From: Polysphondylium violaceum
Lineage: Eukaryota > Evosea > Eumycetozoa > Dictyosteliales > Dictyosteliaceae
DNA: 47,702 nucleotides
Assembly: GCA_000277445.1 (NCBI GenBank)
Contig: AJWJ01000134.1
Location: 1-47,702, forward strand
Direction: 5' to 3'
Positions within the stretch are counted from its first letter, which is position 1. Each line of letters opens with the position of its first letter. The notes beneath the pieces are model-generated. The model worked only from the letters and a program-made list of their open reading frames with translations, was not told where the DNA came from and searched no databases. The position numbers were made by a program, and so were the translations under genes. Of this stretch, positions 34,120-45,400 are shown piece after piece.

Positions 34120-34775
34120 ATCTATTTTTTCTACTTTTTGATCAATTTTTTTTTTTTTTTTCGATCAATTCTTTTATGTCCATTTCTTCTTTGAATATTG
34201 TAAAAATTTAATTGATTTATAGGATGTTGCACTATAGGATTCTTTCTTCTGGAGTATGTGAGAAAATATTGGTTGATTTGGAATGAGAGGAGATAACTCG
34301 GTAACAATGAGAGATTAAAATGTGAATAAACTTAAGATTTAAAATAGTACTCGTACAGTACAACATCCTGTAAAATCAATTAAATTTTTACGATGTGACC
34401 AAATAAAAGGACTGATTCTTGGTGAAAAACCTTTGTACGTGTAAACAATTGTATTTTAAATCTGTAGTAGTTTTTAATTTGCTATTTAATAGTCATTAAT
34501 TCAATTAAGAAATAAGTAAATATAAATACACCAGACAACTATCATAAATACTTTATTTGACAACAAAGTGAGGTACAAATTCCCCATAGTTATTATTATT
34601 ATTATCTTTACCTTATCCATCAATATTTATTACTATCTTTTTAAATTTCAATCTTTAAAAAAACTCATTATTGTTGATAGCTTTGAGTGAATAAAGGTAA
34701 AAAACAAATAACAAGGATTTATGCGTATTTTATATTATCAGTTTATTTATTATTACTATTTAAGTTTCAAATAAT
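34120..34775. other. Spacer between ankyrin-like gene and Hsp70 gene
   Basis: It contains an inverted-repeat element (34200..34391), then the A/T-rich 3' flank of the Hsp70 gene. No coding frame is seen. Confidence 0.5.
34200..34391. mobile_element. MITE-like element with 38-39 bp terminal inverted repeats
   Basis: The left end (34200..34237) starts gtaaaaatttaattgattt and continues through aggatgttg. The right end (34353..34391), read on the other strand, is the same apart from one extra base and about three transitions. The 115-bp interior has no coding potential. No clear target-site duplication is visible, so a non-autonomous DNA transposon relic is a reasonable guess, but a regulatory stem-loop is possible. 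Confidence 0.5.
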
Positions 34776-36692
34776 TTAATCAAGATCTTCTTCACTTGGT
34801 TTGGAGGCAGAGGCACCTGGGAAACCACCTGGAGCATCAGCTGGGGCACCACCGTTAGCTTGGTACATCTTAGTCATGATTGGGTTGACAATGTTTTCTA
34901 AATCTTTCATCTTTTGTTCGTATTCTTCTTTGGTGGCGTTGGCGTTGCTGTTTAACCAATCAATAGTGGCAGTGGAAGCATCTTCAATAGATTTCTTTTC
35001 ATCTTCAGAGAGTTTAGAGGCAACTTTGTCGTCTTTGATGGTGTTACGGATGGTGTAAGAGTAGTTTTCGAGTTTGTTCTTGGATTCGACGATTTCACGT
35101 TGAGCTTCATCTTGAGCTTTGAATTGTTCGGCTTCCTTGACCATACGTTCGATTTGTTCAGCAGAGAGACGACCTTTATCGTTGGTGATGGTAATCTTGT
35201 GTTTGTTACCAGTGGATTTATCTTCAGCAGAGACATTGAGAATACCGTTGGCATCAATATCAAAGGTGACTTCAATTTGTGGGACACCTCTTGGGGCTGG
35301 TGGGATACCGCTGAGTTCGAATTTACCGAGTAAATTGTTATCACGGGTCATGGAACGTTCACCTTCGTAGACTTGGACTAAGACACCAGTTTGGTTATCA
35401 GAGTAGGTAGAGAAAGTTTGAGTTTTCTTGCATGGGATGGTAGTGTTTCTTGGGATGAGGGTAGTCATGACACCACCAGCAGTTTCGAGACCCATAGATA
35501 ATGGAGCAACATCGAGAAGGAGAATATCGGCAACTTTTTCACCACCTTCGTTGTTGAGAATGGCAGCTTGGACGGCAGCACCATAGGCAACAGCTTCATC
35601 TGGATTGATGGATTTGTTTAATTCTTTACCGTTGAAATGGTCTTGGAGGAGTTGTTGAACTTTTGGAATACGAGTGGAACCACCGACAAGGACGATTTCG
35701 TGAATGGATTTCTTGTCTAATTTGGAGTCTTTGAGGACTTTGTCGACTGGGTCTAAACAACCACGGAAGAGATCAGCACAGAGTTCTTCGAAACGAGCTC
35801 TGGTGATTGAGGTGTAGAAATCGATACCTTCAAAGAGGGAGTCAATTTCAATGGAAGCTTGAGCAGATGAGGAGAGGGTTCTCTTGGCACGTTCGCAAGC
35901 AGTTCTTAAACGACGGAGGGCTCTTTGGTTGGTCATGAGATCTTTCTTGTGTTTTCTCTTGAATTCTTCAACAAAGTGGTTGACTAAACGATTATCGAAA
36001 TCTTCACCACCAAGATGGGTATCACCAGCGGTAGCTTTGACTTCAAAGACACCATCTTCAATGGTAAGGAGGGAAACATCGAATGTACCACCACCGAGAT
36101 CGAAGATTAAAATGTTTCTTTCACCAACAGATTTCTTTTCGAGACCATAGGCAATAGCGGCAGCAGTTGGTTCATTGATAATACGTTGGACGTTTAATTT
36201 GGCAATTGTACCAGCATCCTTGGTAGCTTGACGTTGGGAATCGTTGAAATAAGCTGGGACAGTGATAACGGCGTTGTTGATGGTCTTACCAAGGTAAGAT
36301 TCAGCGGTTTCTTTCATCTTGAGGAGAACCATAGAGGAGACTTCTTCTGGGGAGAAAGTTTTGGTTTCACCTTTGAATTCAATTTGGAGGTATGGTTTGT
36401 CACCTTCTTTGGCAACAACTTTGAATGGCCAATGTTTCATATCAGCTTGGACGACAGATTCAGAGAATTTACGACCGATTAAACGTTTGGCATCAAAGAT
36501 GGTGTTGGTTGGGTTCATGGCAACTTGATTCTTGGCAGCATCACCAATTAATCTTTCATTGTCATTGAAAGCAACGTAGGATGGAGTGGTTCTGTTACCT
36601 TGATCGTTGGCAATAATTTCAACACGATCATTTTGCCAGACACCAACACATGAATAAGTAGTACCTAAATCAATACCAATAGAGGAGGCCAT
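34776..36692 (-). CDS. Cytosolic Hsp70 (HSC70-type) chaperone
   Basis: A single exon encodes 638 residues, full length for cytosolic Hsp70. The ATPase domain has [14 protein letters not shown] at residues 5-18, [14 protein letters not shown] and [14 protein letters not shown], the three family signatures. The linker [13 protein letters not shown] and substrate-binding domain follow, then a Gly/Ala/Pro-rich tail. The tail ends SEEDLD, not the EEVD motif typical of cytosolic Hsp70s that bind TPR co-chaperones. There is no ER or mitochondrial signal. Hsp70 binds exposed hydrophobic segments in ATP-driven cycles with J proteins; a J-domain gene lies about 3 kb away. Codon use is strongly biased towards C-ending codons, as expected for very high expression. 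Confidence 0.97.
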   Translation of the reverse strand: MASSIGIDLGTTYSCVGVWQNDRVEIIANDQGNRTTPSYVAFNDNERLIGDAAKNQVAMNPTNTIFDAKRLIGRKFSESVVQADMKHWPFKVVAKEGDKPYLQIEFKGETKTFSPEEVSSMVLLKMKETAESYLGKTINNAVITVPAYFNDSQRQATKDAGTIAKLNVQRIINEPTAAAIAYGLEKKSVGERNILIFDLGGGTFDVSLLTIEDGVFEVKATAGDTHLGGEDFDNRLVNHFVEEFKRKHKKDLMTNQRALRRLRTACERAKRTLSSSAQASIEIDSLFEGIDFYTSITRARFEELCADLFRGCLDPVDKVLKDSKLDKKSIHEIVLVGGSTRIPKVQQLLQDHFNGKELNKSINPDEAVAYGAAVQAAILNNEGGEKVADILLLDVAPLSMGLETAGGVMTTLIPRNTTIPCKKTQTFSTYSDNQTGVLVQVYEGERSMTRDNNLLGKFELSGIPPAPRGVPQIEVTFDIDANGILNVSAEDKSTGNKHKITITNDKGRLSAEQIERMVKEAEQFKAQDEAQREIVESKNKLENYSYTIRNTIKDDKVASKLSEDEKKSIEDASTATIDWLNSNANATKEEYEQKMKDLENIVNPIMTKMYQANGGAPADAPGGFPGASASKPSEEDLD

Positions 36693-36941
36693 TTTTATCT
36701 TTTATGTATGTATATATTTTGATTTGAGAGAAAAATAATATGTATGTATATATGTAATAAAAAAAATAATATTATATAATAAAAAAAAAATATATATAGT
36801 ATTAGAAATCTGAAAAAACGAAAGACGACTATGTACAAAAAACGATCCTTAGTGGAATATATGTGTGTAAGACTATTATATTATATAATATAATATTTAA
36901 AATGTAAATGTGAATGAATATAATTTTAGAGAAATACCGTA

Positions 36942-36952
36942 CCTTTTATACC
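36942..36952 (-). promoter_or_regulatory. TATA box of the Hsp70 gene
   Basis: GGTATAAAAGG on the minus strand, about 250 bases upstream of the Hsp70 ATG. The long leader may hold an untranslated intron. I see TTC and GAA pentamer halves nearby but no convincing complete heat-shock element. Confidence 0.5.
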
Positions 36953-37565
36953 TTTGTCGACTAGAAGTAAAGAAAGAAAAAAAAAAAAAAAAAAACTTTT
37001 AGATCAACTCAAAAATGTTGAACTCAAAAATTTTCCTCGTTTTTTAAATAATTTATTGTTGAAAAAAAATAAAAAACTTTTTTAGTTTTCTGTAAATTAT
37101 CACACAATTTGTTGATTCCGTTCATTCGGTTTTCAGCTAATATTACATATATTCCACATATAAACTTTTTTTAATAGGGAAGTATTTTTTTATGTTTAAT
37201 GAAAGAATATCAGATTATCTGTTATTCTTTTTTTTTGTGTGATTAGTTGTTTTTAATACTCTAAATGCATATTCTAAAATATATATATCTCCCACTCACC
37301 CCCAATAAATAAAAAAAACTTGAGAGATTTTTTATTTTTTTTTTCTTTTTTTTATTATCTTAAATAATATTGTAAAATACTTTATTTATAAGGAAATACT
37401 GTATTTCCTTATTACAGTTTTTTAGTTTGGTGTTAAATTCTCTATAGAGAATTGTAATACTAAATGAAAAACATTTGATTTAAAGGATAATAAAATTTAG
37501 CAGCTGGCAATCTGTAATACTGTTTGGAAAATGACCGGCCTCTGTTGATTAAAGGAATGTATGCT

Positions 37566-37802
37566 TTAAAAGGGATGGAGAAATACCGGATGGTTGTAGT
37601 CCTTGATTTCTAATTTGGTAGGAGTTTCAGATGATATCATTTTAATCTATGAAAAGTTAAAATATGTATGCCTAGATAAAGAGGCTAAATTAAATTCGCT
37701 GGTCTTATTTCCACAATAGGGTATTATTGAGTCTTCTGCATCATACATTTCTTTGAAGTCTGGTTTAAAATCAAAGTGTTCTCCATTATTTGGAGATATC
37801 AT
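37566..37802 (-). pseudogene. Possible small pseudogene with one in-frame stop
   Basis: From the ATG at 37802 the frame reads 51 codons (MISPNNGEHFDFKPDFKEM, then DAEDSIIPYCGNKTSEFN) to a TAG at 37647. It resumes in the same frame with MISSETPTKLEIKDYNHP and stops at a TAA (37566). The amino acid composition is like coding DNA and unlike the A/T-rich flanks. I recognise no family. It could also be two exons of a gene with an intron I cannot resolve, or a gene whose stop is suppressed. Confidence 0.3.
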
Positions 37803-38629
37803 TAAAGGTTTGGTTAAAAGACGGATGGTACACAATAAAAGACGATAATGAGACTACTAAAATTATTGTAAATGGCTAGTGATTACTTAAACTATTGACC
37901 ATATCTGTGGCCTATACCCATGGCATATTGATTAACGTAAAACTTTAACTTTTGTATACTTGACGTAAGAGATTGAAATGAAAAGAAACCAAAGGGAAAG
38001 ATCTTTGTTCTCCTTTTACCCTCTCTCCTTCTTTACTTTGCTAGATACAAATCTACTTTTCTCATAAATAAATCTCATCATTTACATTATATTTTATTGT
38101 TTATCTATATACTGAAAGAAGTCATACGAACTACAGGCTAGATAAACAGCTTTGTAAACACTGATAGATGATTATCGTTTAAAATACTATTGGTGATCCC
38201 TTTGTTTTTTGACAGAAATGTGTACCTGCGAAAAATTCAGGTAACAGTTCTTAAAAAATGTAATAGAGAATCTATCTTTATTATTATCACAATTTTTTTA
38301 AAAAGGAGTAGAGAGAAACAGTAAAGTAACCTTGGAAGAGGCATTTTTGCTTTGGAAATACTTTAGATGCCTCATTAATAAATGAATTTCTGCATTTTTG
38401 CATTGCATGGATTCCATTTTAAAAAATTCTTATTTTTTTTTCAGTTTCGTATTAATCTTTTTTTGGTCCACACATCATTTGAAAAATATCAGATATTTTT
38501 TTACTAACGTGTTTTTTTTTTTTAAAAATTTTTTTAAAAGTTTTTTCACACACCCCAACTTTGTGCATTATTTGTTTAAAAGTTGTAATCATAAATATAA
38601 ATATATTTATAACAAACCTATAATTAAAA

Positions 38630-39711
38630 ATGTACATTAAACCATCACTATATATTTTATCAACATTATTGTTGATCGCTAGCATTTGTTTGACAGCAAC
38701 AAGTAATTATCTATTGTTTATGCAGGCACACCGGTAACCAAAGAGAATAAAGGATAATAACGAAAGTGAGACGACAGCATCATAATGATAGAGAACAAAT
38801 ACTGCAATCATGTGCTATTACTATCATATACATCGTTTTTTATCAGTTTGTTTTCTAGTCAATTAGATATTGGTGTTTGCTGATTATAATTTACATAGAT
38901 AAACATATGTTAACTAATATCATATTTTATAAAATAACATAGATGGTTCTGTTGTTCTATTTAGAACACTTAATTATCAGGATTTTAAACTATGTCCAGT
39001 ACTTGAAGGTGATATTGTTAAAATTGATACAGATATCTATGCTATTCCAGAAAGTTTTGCACCATACATGGAAAGTAAAATCGAATCCATCAATGGTGCA
39101 AACGAGACAGTTTATACTCTTAATCGTGCATCAGCACCACCTGGAATGACCTTGTATGTCGATATTTACATTGAAACAATTATCAATGAAACCAAACCAA
39201 TTGCAAGAGGTTACGATATGGGTTGTGCTAAAAATTTAGCCACCTATTTATGTTCATATAATTTTATTAAACGTATGTATTTTTATTATTTATCCCCGAA
39301 TATTAGCGCTTCTATCTCAATACCTACGTTATAAATATTAATTATTATTACAATCAATTAGTTAATTTACAGCCATGTAATGATATGTGTAGTACATTTG
39401 AATCTTGTCCAAAAGTATTAAATATGACTGTTGATAATCAAGTTAAAAACGTTGTACCAACAGCTGAAAGCTGTTTTGCAGGTGGTATTAAAGAAACTGC
39501 ACCAGGTTCATGCAGTACCTATCCTTTGTCAGCAGGTATTCCAGGCTGGGAAAATATCTACCCATCCAACTCTACATCAGAGAATAGTGATGATGAAAAA
39601 TATCCAGGTGGTAAAACAAAGGGTACTATTTTAGGTTTTGGTATTTTAATTGCTCTCTTATTAATGATTTTAGGTCTTGGTTTTATCATGAGATTCCAAA
39701 CAAAGAAGTAA
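38630..39711 (+). CDS. Single-pass membrane protein with Frizzled-like cysteine-rich domain
   Basis: Three exons, 38630..38702, 38943..39272 and 39362..39711, give 250 residues. An N-terminal signal peptide (SLYILSTLLLIASICLTAT) leads a lumenal or extracellular domain with several Asn-x-Ser/Thr sites. Its cysteines follow the Frizzled CRD pattern: an early Cys (KLCPVLEG), then GCAKNLATYLCSYNF, LQPCNDMCSTFESCP and a late Cys. Close to the C-terminus is one membrane helix (ILGFGILIALLLMILGLGF) followed by a short basic tail. Frizzled CRDs bind Wnt-like or lipid ligands, but dictyostelids lack Wnt; the ligand is unknown. The third exon begins at 39362 because a later AG at 39371 would break the frame. 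The rest of a seven-helix receptor is absent. Confidence 0.8.
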
Positions 39712-39979
39712 ATTAATTAATTCTTAATTATCCTTAAGGATGCCAACAAAAGGAAAAAAAAAAAAGACAAAAAAAAAACAAAAGCCCTACAAAAAATTGT
39801 AACGATTTTCTGGAAACTACAGATTCCAAAAGACAAATGTCCGTCTATCTTGTCTAACCAACTAGTTCTCTTTAATAGTTCTTGTAATAATAAAAAACAA
39901 TGCTTAAAAAAATTATGTATTATTTAGCAATTTTTTTATTAAATATTTGTTCGTTTCTATGAAATATGTATAAGTGATT

Positions 39980-42035
39980 TTATCTTCGAGATTTCTTTTT
40001 TGTCAAAGAACCGGTTTGAGCTGCTGATTTTCTTTTGGGTGTTGATACAGTGGAAGATTTTTTAGGAGTAATTGGAGCATCCCAATCTACAGGTCCTTCT
40101 TCTTGTACTTGTTCAAACTCACCGTCATCTTCTTCCTCTTCCTCTTCTTCTTCCTCCTCTTCTTCTTCCTCTTCCTCTTCTTGTTGTTGTTTTTTAGTAG
40201 TTACCTTTCGGCTTATTTTTGAAACTGGTTGAGTTACTGTTCTTCTTGATTTAACTTCAGTTTCTATAGGCTCTACATATTTTGCTTTAGTAATTGATTT
40301 GGTTGGTTGTGTTTTTGTGGGGGTGGTTGACTTTGTTTTTGTCGATAGTTTTTCGATGGGTTGTTTACTGGCTGCTCTGGTGGTTGGAGCCTTGGGTTTA
40401 GCCGATGTTTTTTTAGCAGATGGTTTTATTTTTTTATTTTTGGCTTCTTTTACGCTGTCCTCATATTCTTTAATTAACTTTGGACAGTTACACTCATCTT
40501 TTGGAATAGCAAGATTTGATTTGCTACTATAGCCTTTCCATTTAACAGTGTAATAAGTAATACCATCCTCTACATATTTATCTACAATTTTTTCAACCTC
40601 ATATTCATCTTCTAAATTTGAAGAGTCTTCACTCGACTCTTCTTCCTCCTCCTCCTCCGACTCTTCTTCTTCACTTTCAACCACTGGCTGTCTTTTTGCT
40701 CTTTCGAGTTCTTCCTTTCTTTTCTTTGCTAAAGCAGCAGCGGCAGCTGTACTAGTTTTTTTAGTGGTTCTATTTGCCATTGTTTTCTTGTTGTTGTTGA
40801 TTTTTACAGGTGTATCTGATTCAGATGATGATTCAGATGCTGATTTGGATGATTCTAATTCAGATGATGATTCTGATGCTGATTTATCTTTTTCTTCTTT
40901 GTTGTTAGTTTTTGATTCTAATTCTGATTCTGATGATTCTCCTTTTTCAGATTCAGATTTATTATTTTCTTCAACAGTTTTATCGTTTGATTCCGGTGGT
41001 GTACTATATTCAGATTCAGATCCAGACGATTCGGATTTTTCTTCTTGAGATTTTTCTATTTCAGATTCTTCTTCTTCTGATGATGATGATGATGACTCTT
41101 GTTTTTTTGGAGTTGATTTTTTTGTTGGTGACGGAGTTGGAGTTGATTGTTTTTTGAGTGGTGATTTTTTAGTGATAGTTGCTGTTGTAATAACTGGCGG
41201 TTTCACTGGTTTAGATGGCGATGATGCTGTTGTTGTTGTTGGCTTTAGATTTGCGTATAGTTTATATATAGAATCTGTAATAGATGATTTAGATTTTGTT
41301 GCTGTATTGACAGGAACCGTTGATGGTGGCGGTGGTTTAGCTGTAAAGGTTGATGCTGTAGATGGTGGTTTTACAGTGGTTGTAGTAGTAGTTGTTGTAG
41401 TTGTAGTGGTTGTTGTTGTTCCCGAACTTTTATAAGGAGTTACAAACGATCTACGACTAGCACTTGTTTTACGAGTTTGATTAAAATCGTATACCTTTCT
41501 AGAATATGGCTCCTTTAGTGTTTGCTAGTAGTATTATTATGAATAGATACAATTAGTGACTGAACTATCCCTCCAAACAAAAGATGAATGATTTGTGAAA
41601 AAGAAAAAAAAAAAAAGAAAAAACAATTATCTTGATGAAGTCAAAAAAAAATGTGTTGTTCAAGTGAAAAAAATTATTGCTTCAAAAATACTGAAAAAAA
41701 GGGGGAAAATAAAAAAATTAAAAAGAATTACAAAAGAGTGTACCGACTGATGAGGAAATGATGTAATCCACATCAATACTCAACACTCATACACCTGTCA
41801 AGTGGTGTAGGCACCCTCTACCCTATCGGCTACTTACGTATGCTTCATTGATTGAACTAAATAGTCTCTGAGCACTGGGGTGATTGTTTTTGTCGGGATG
41901 CACAATCTTTGACAATGCTCTAAAATTATTTTTAATCTCTGCCTCGGTTGCCTGTTTTCTCACGAGCAATAGCTCATAATGATCACATTTACTGTCTACT
42001 CTATTTGTAATCGTTATTATATCTTCCTTATCCAT
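39980..42035 (-). CDS. DnaJ-chromodomain fusion protein
   Basis: Two exons, 42035..41838 and 41524..39980, give 580 residues. Exon 1 plus the first codons of exon 2 form a J domain, residues about 17-85: HYELLLVRKQATEAEIKNNF, HPD at 46-48, and AYQTLKEPYSRKVYDF across the junction. A Thr/Pro/Ser/Glu-rich middle follows. A chromodomain occupies about 373-428: EYEVEKIVDKYVEDG, YYTVKWKGYSS, CPKLIKEYEDS. Aromatic cage residues (Tyr, Trp, Tyr) seem kept, while the usual NTWEP is NLAIP. The C-terminus is basic with a Glu run. A J domain recruits and activates Hsp70, and a chromodomain binds methylated histone tails; together they suggest an Hsp70 recruiter at chromatin. The intron is 313 bp, long for this window. 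Confidence 0.85.
41525..41837 (-). other. 313-bp intron of the DnaJ-chromodomain gene
   Basis: Donor GTAAGT at 41837 and acceptor CTAG at 41525. It contains A runs and a less A/T-rich patch at about 41720-41820, but no open frame worth calling. Both flanking J-domain halves fit when it is removed. Confidence 0.75.
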
Positions 42036-42476
42036 GCTTTTACTCTTTACACACCAAGGTTGATTTACTACTATTAGTAATCTTTTTTCCGTTTCCACAA
42101 AAAATGAATTTTTATTAAAAAAAAAAAAAAAAAAAAATAAGAAAAATAAAAAAAAAGGCAATGGTGAATTCAGAGGTAGTAATATACGTGAATGCACTAA
42201 AACTGGTGTATATAAATAATTATATATACCTTTTTAGAAAACGAATGAAATATATAAAACAATCTGAAATATTGCTAAAAAAACAGAAAATAAAAACATT
42301 GAAAAAAATAAAAAAATAAAAAAAGAAAAAACAAAAAAACGAGGGCATTTCGAAAATTAACGGTTTAAAATTCAAATATTTGTCATATATAATAGGAAGT
42401 TCTGAACAATAATGTCTTGACATTGATCATTATTATCGTGTTCCTATTGTTGGATGGGGATTGTTTATTCATTAAA
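42036..42476. other. Spacer between the DnaJ-chromodomain start and the PAK kinase end
   Basis: The DnaJ gene leader has A runs at 42118-42137, and the rest is the kinase 3' flank. Open frames here are Phe-rich artefacts of homopolymers. No gene is seen. Confidence 0.45.
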
Positions 42477-45400
42477 TTACATATTATAAGTCGAATTAAA
42501 TTGTTGAAGTTGATTTTCCTTTATCGTTCTTGAAGCTTCAACGGCTTTTAAAAATTCAAGTCCACTACAAGCCTTCTTTAAGAATGGATGCTAAAAAAGT
42601 GGAAAAATAGTTAGAATATTATTAAATCTTTACTGAATCGATAGATGGATATACATACATTTAATAAAGTGGCAGCGGTTGGTCTTTTATCAGTATCTTT
42701 TTCTAAACATTGAGCCAAGAAATCATTAAATTCTTTTGACCATTTGTAGGCATCTTTCAAGGGGGGAATACCTTGAGTGGTCAAGAGGAATAAGGCTCTC
42801 AAAGGAGGGAATTCAAGATAGGGGGGTTCACCTTCAGCCATTTCTCTAGTCATAATACCCAATGACCAAACATCAACTTTGAAATCATAGTTGTTGCCTC
42901 TAATCAACTCGGGTGCCATCCAATAGGGTGTACCGACGACAGAGTTTCTCTCTTGACGGGCTTGGGTCAATTGAGCGGCATAACCAAAATCTGCCAACTT
43001 GATTTCACCTTTACCTCCAATTAAAATATTATCACTCTTGATATCACGATGGATTCTATTGAAACGATGAATGTATTCGAGACCGTGCAAGACTTGGGCA
43101 CATACATAAGAGATTTGGGCCTCTGTCAATTGGATGTCACGATGTTGGTCCAACACTTCAGTCAAACAACCACCGCTCATCAACTCCATGGCGACCCAGA
43201 GTTCGTCGGCGACAATGTAGCTGTCAATGTATTGGACAATGTTGTCGTGTAACGAGTTTTTCATCATGCCAATCTCATTGATGACAGTCTTGAGGTTTTG
43301 GGCCTTGAGCTTCATTTTTTTGATGGCAATGGTTTGGTTGTTTCTCGAGTTTACTGCTTCAAACACCTCACCAGCACCACCTTCGCCAATCTTGTTGATG
43401 TTGTAATAGATTTTCTTGGGGTCATCAAGACTGATCAAGTCGTTCAATGTAACAGGTGCTTCGTCAGAGGGTGGTGGGATGGATGGTTGTTGGATGTGCG
43501 AGGGTGGGGCACTGCTCATATTGTTGTATTGGGTGTGGAATTTAACAACGTTCAATACCTCTTCTGGATGTTGCATAACTTCTGGCTCTTGGAAATTGGA
43601 TTTGATCAACACTTCCCATTCCTTGGGGAGACCTTCAAATCCAGTGTCGGCATTAAAGTTTACATGAACGTCATGCTTGACATTGAATGGTACACCGACA
43701 CGTGGTGATAGTTTCTTTTTCTTTTTATCGTCGTCATTGCTGCTACCACTGCTGCTGCCGCTATTGTTACGATGTTCACGACTCTTGCCTCCGCTGAATA
43801 GCTTGTTAAAGAATGAGGATTTCTTGTCTTTTTCTTCGCCTTCTTTATCCTTGCTCGACTTTTTGCCCTTGCCTTCTTTGCCACCGCTTGAGTTCAAGTC
43901 CTTGCCATTTTCATGTGATGGATTAGATGTTGATACTGAGTTCTTTCTACCTTTTTCTTCATTTCTTGGCGAGGCCATCAATGAAGGTGATGAGATGCTA
44001 TTGGAGGCAGATATTGGAGAAGATGGGACAGTACTGTTGGCAGATGATCCACCAACGACTTGAGGTGATGAGAGGGTGACGTTTGGTGTTGATGTGGATG
44101 ATGAGGCGAGGGATGATGGTTTACTATTACCGCCAGCTGGGATAGGTGGAGCAGATGGTAATGAAAGACCAGACAATGAGCCACCTGAATGAGATCTAGA
44201 GTATTTAGTTTCACCTTGTTGTCCTTGTGATTGTTGATTTGAATCTTGTGACGATGAAATTTGTGGGGAAGCTGCAGCCATTGTATGACTTCTCGAACGA
44301 CTGTCGACCAAAGGTAATTGAGTAGATGTTGATGGTGAAGTTGGTGGTAAAAGATTAGAGTGTTGTTGTTTGCTTACTGATGATGAAGGGGAATCTTTTG
44401 AGGCAATTAAATTTAATAGATTGGTTGGAGTTTTTCTTTGATCATAGCTTTCTCTAAAGGTTGAGTTTGAAGTGGCAGTGGAGGAGAGTGAGGATAGAGT
44501 GGTGGAGGAGGATTCGGATGCTCTTGAACTCTTTTTCATCTCTTCTTCTTCTTCTTCTTCCTCTTCCAATTGTTTGAGTCTTTCCAACTCCTTTAATCTT
44601 CTAAGATGATTTCTTTGTTCCTCTTCTTCCTCTTCCTCTTCTCTCTTTATTCTCTCTTCCTCTTCTCTTCTTCTTTGAGAGAGTTCTCTTTCTAGTCTAT
44701 CTTCATTTTCCTCCTCCTCTTCTCTGAGACGTTCAATTTCCCTTTGTCTCTTTAATTGTTCAAGTCTTTCCATTTCTTCATCTGAATCTACGTCATCTTG
44801 TTGTGGTGGTTGTTGATAGGTGGATGGATGAGGAGGCGAGTTGGTGTCACTGATAACAACATTACTGTTGATAGCAGAGGTAGCTTTATATTCATCATTC
44901 TTTAGCTGATCAATCTCTTGAGTGCTGAGTAGACTCTTGTTTGAATACTCTTTTTCAATCTTTTGTCTCTCTTCTTTTCTAATCTTGTTGATCTCTTCTT
45001 GTTTAAACAACTCAAACTCTTGAACGTGTAATCGTTGACGAAGCTTTTCAATCTCTAATTGTTTGAGTTCCTCGACATTTACCGATGGTCTCTTTCTCTC
45101 TTCGAATCTAATTTTATCAACTTCGCTATCTCTAATCTTATTGAGTTCTTCACGAATGGTTTCCTCTGTGATTGTGAATTTATGTTTTAAAAGGATTCTA
45201 ATCAAACGCTCTCTCTTGTCTGCCCACGACGAGTTTTTAAAATCAAAATCTTGATTGAAATCGTCGTCTTCGAGGGTAAACTCTTCTTTGTTTTTAAAGT
45301 ATTGTTCACGCTCTCTTTTAAGATCAGAGGCAGTGACTGTGGCTGCTTGCATTTCTAAATGACTAGTGAAATCAGAGTAACTGTGTTCCTCCTCTGATGA

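Larger units (their letters stand above)
36693..38629. promoter_or_regulatory. Divergent spacer between Hsp70 and Frizzled-CRD-like genes
   Basis: About 1.9 kb. The Hsp70 side carries a strong TATA box (minus strand ggtataaaagg, 36942..36952). A coding-like minus-strand patch lies at 37566..37802, listed separately. The remainder, including 37850-38440, is A/T-rich with poly-T runs and no open frames of note. Confidence 0.4.

Noticed and set aside
34801-36528. Long plus-strand ORFs antisense to Hsp70
   Set aside because: Biased codon use in Hsp70 removes antisense stops; the conserved frame is Hsp70.
42036-42197. Upstream in-frame extension of the DnaJ-chromodomain protein
   Set aside because: The extra residues include a Phe run from poly-A/T leader; the ATG at 42035 directly precedes the J domain.
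42220-42423. 67-codon Phe-rich minus-strand ORF
   Set aside because: Homopolymer artefact in the spacer between the PAK and DnaJ genes.
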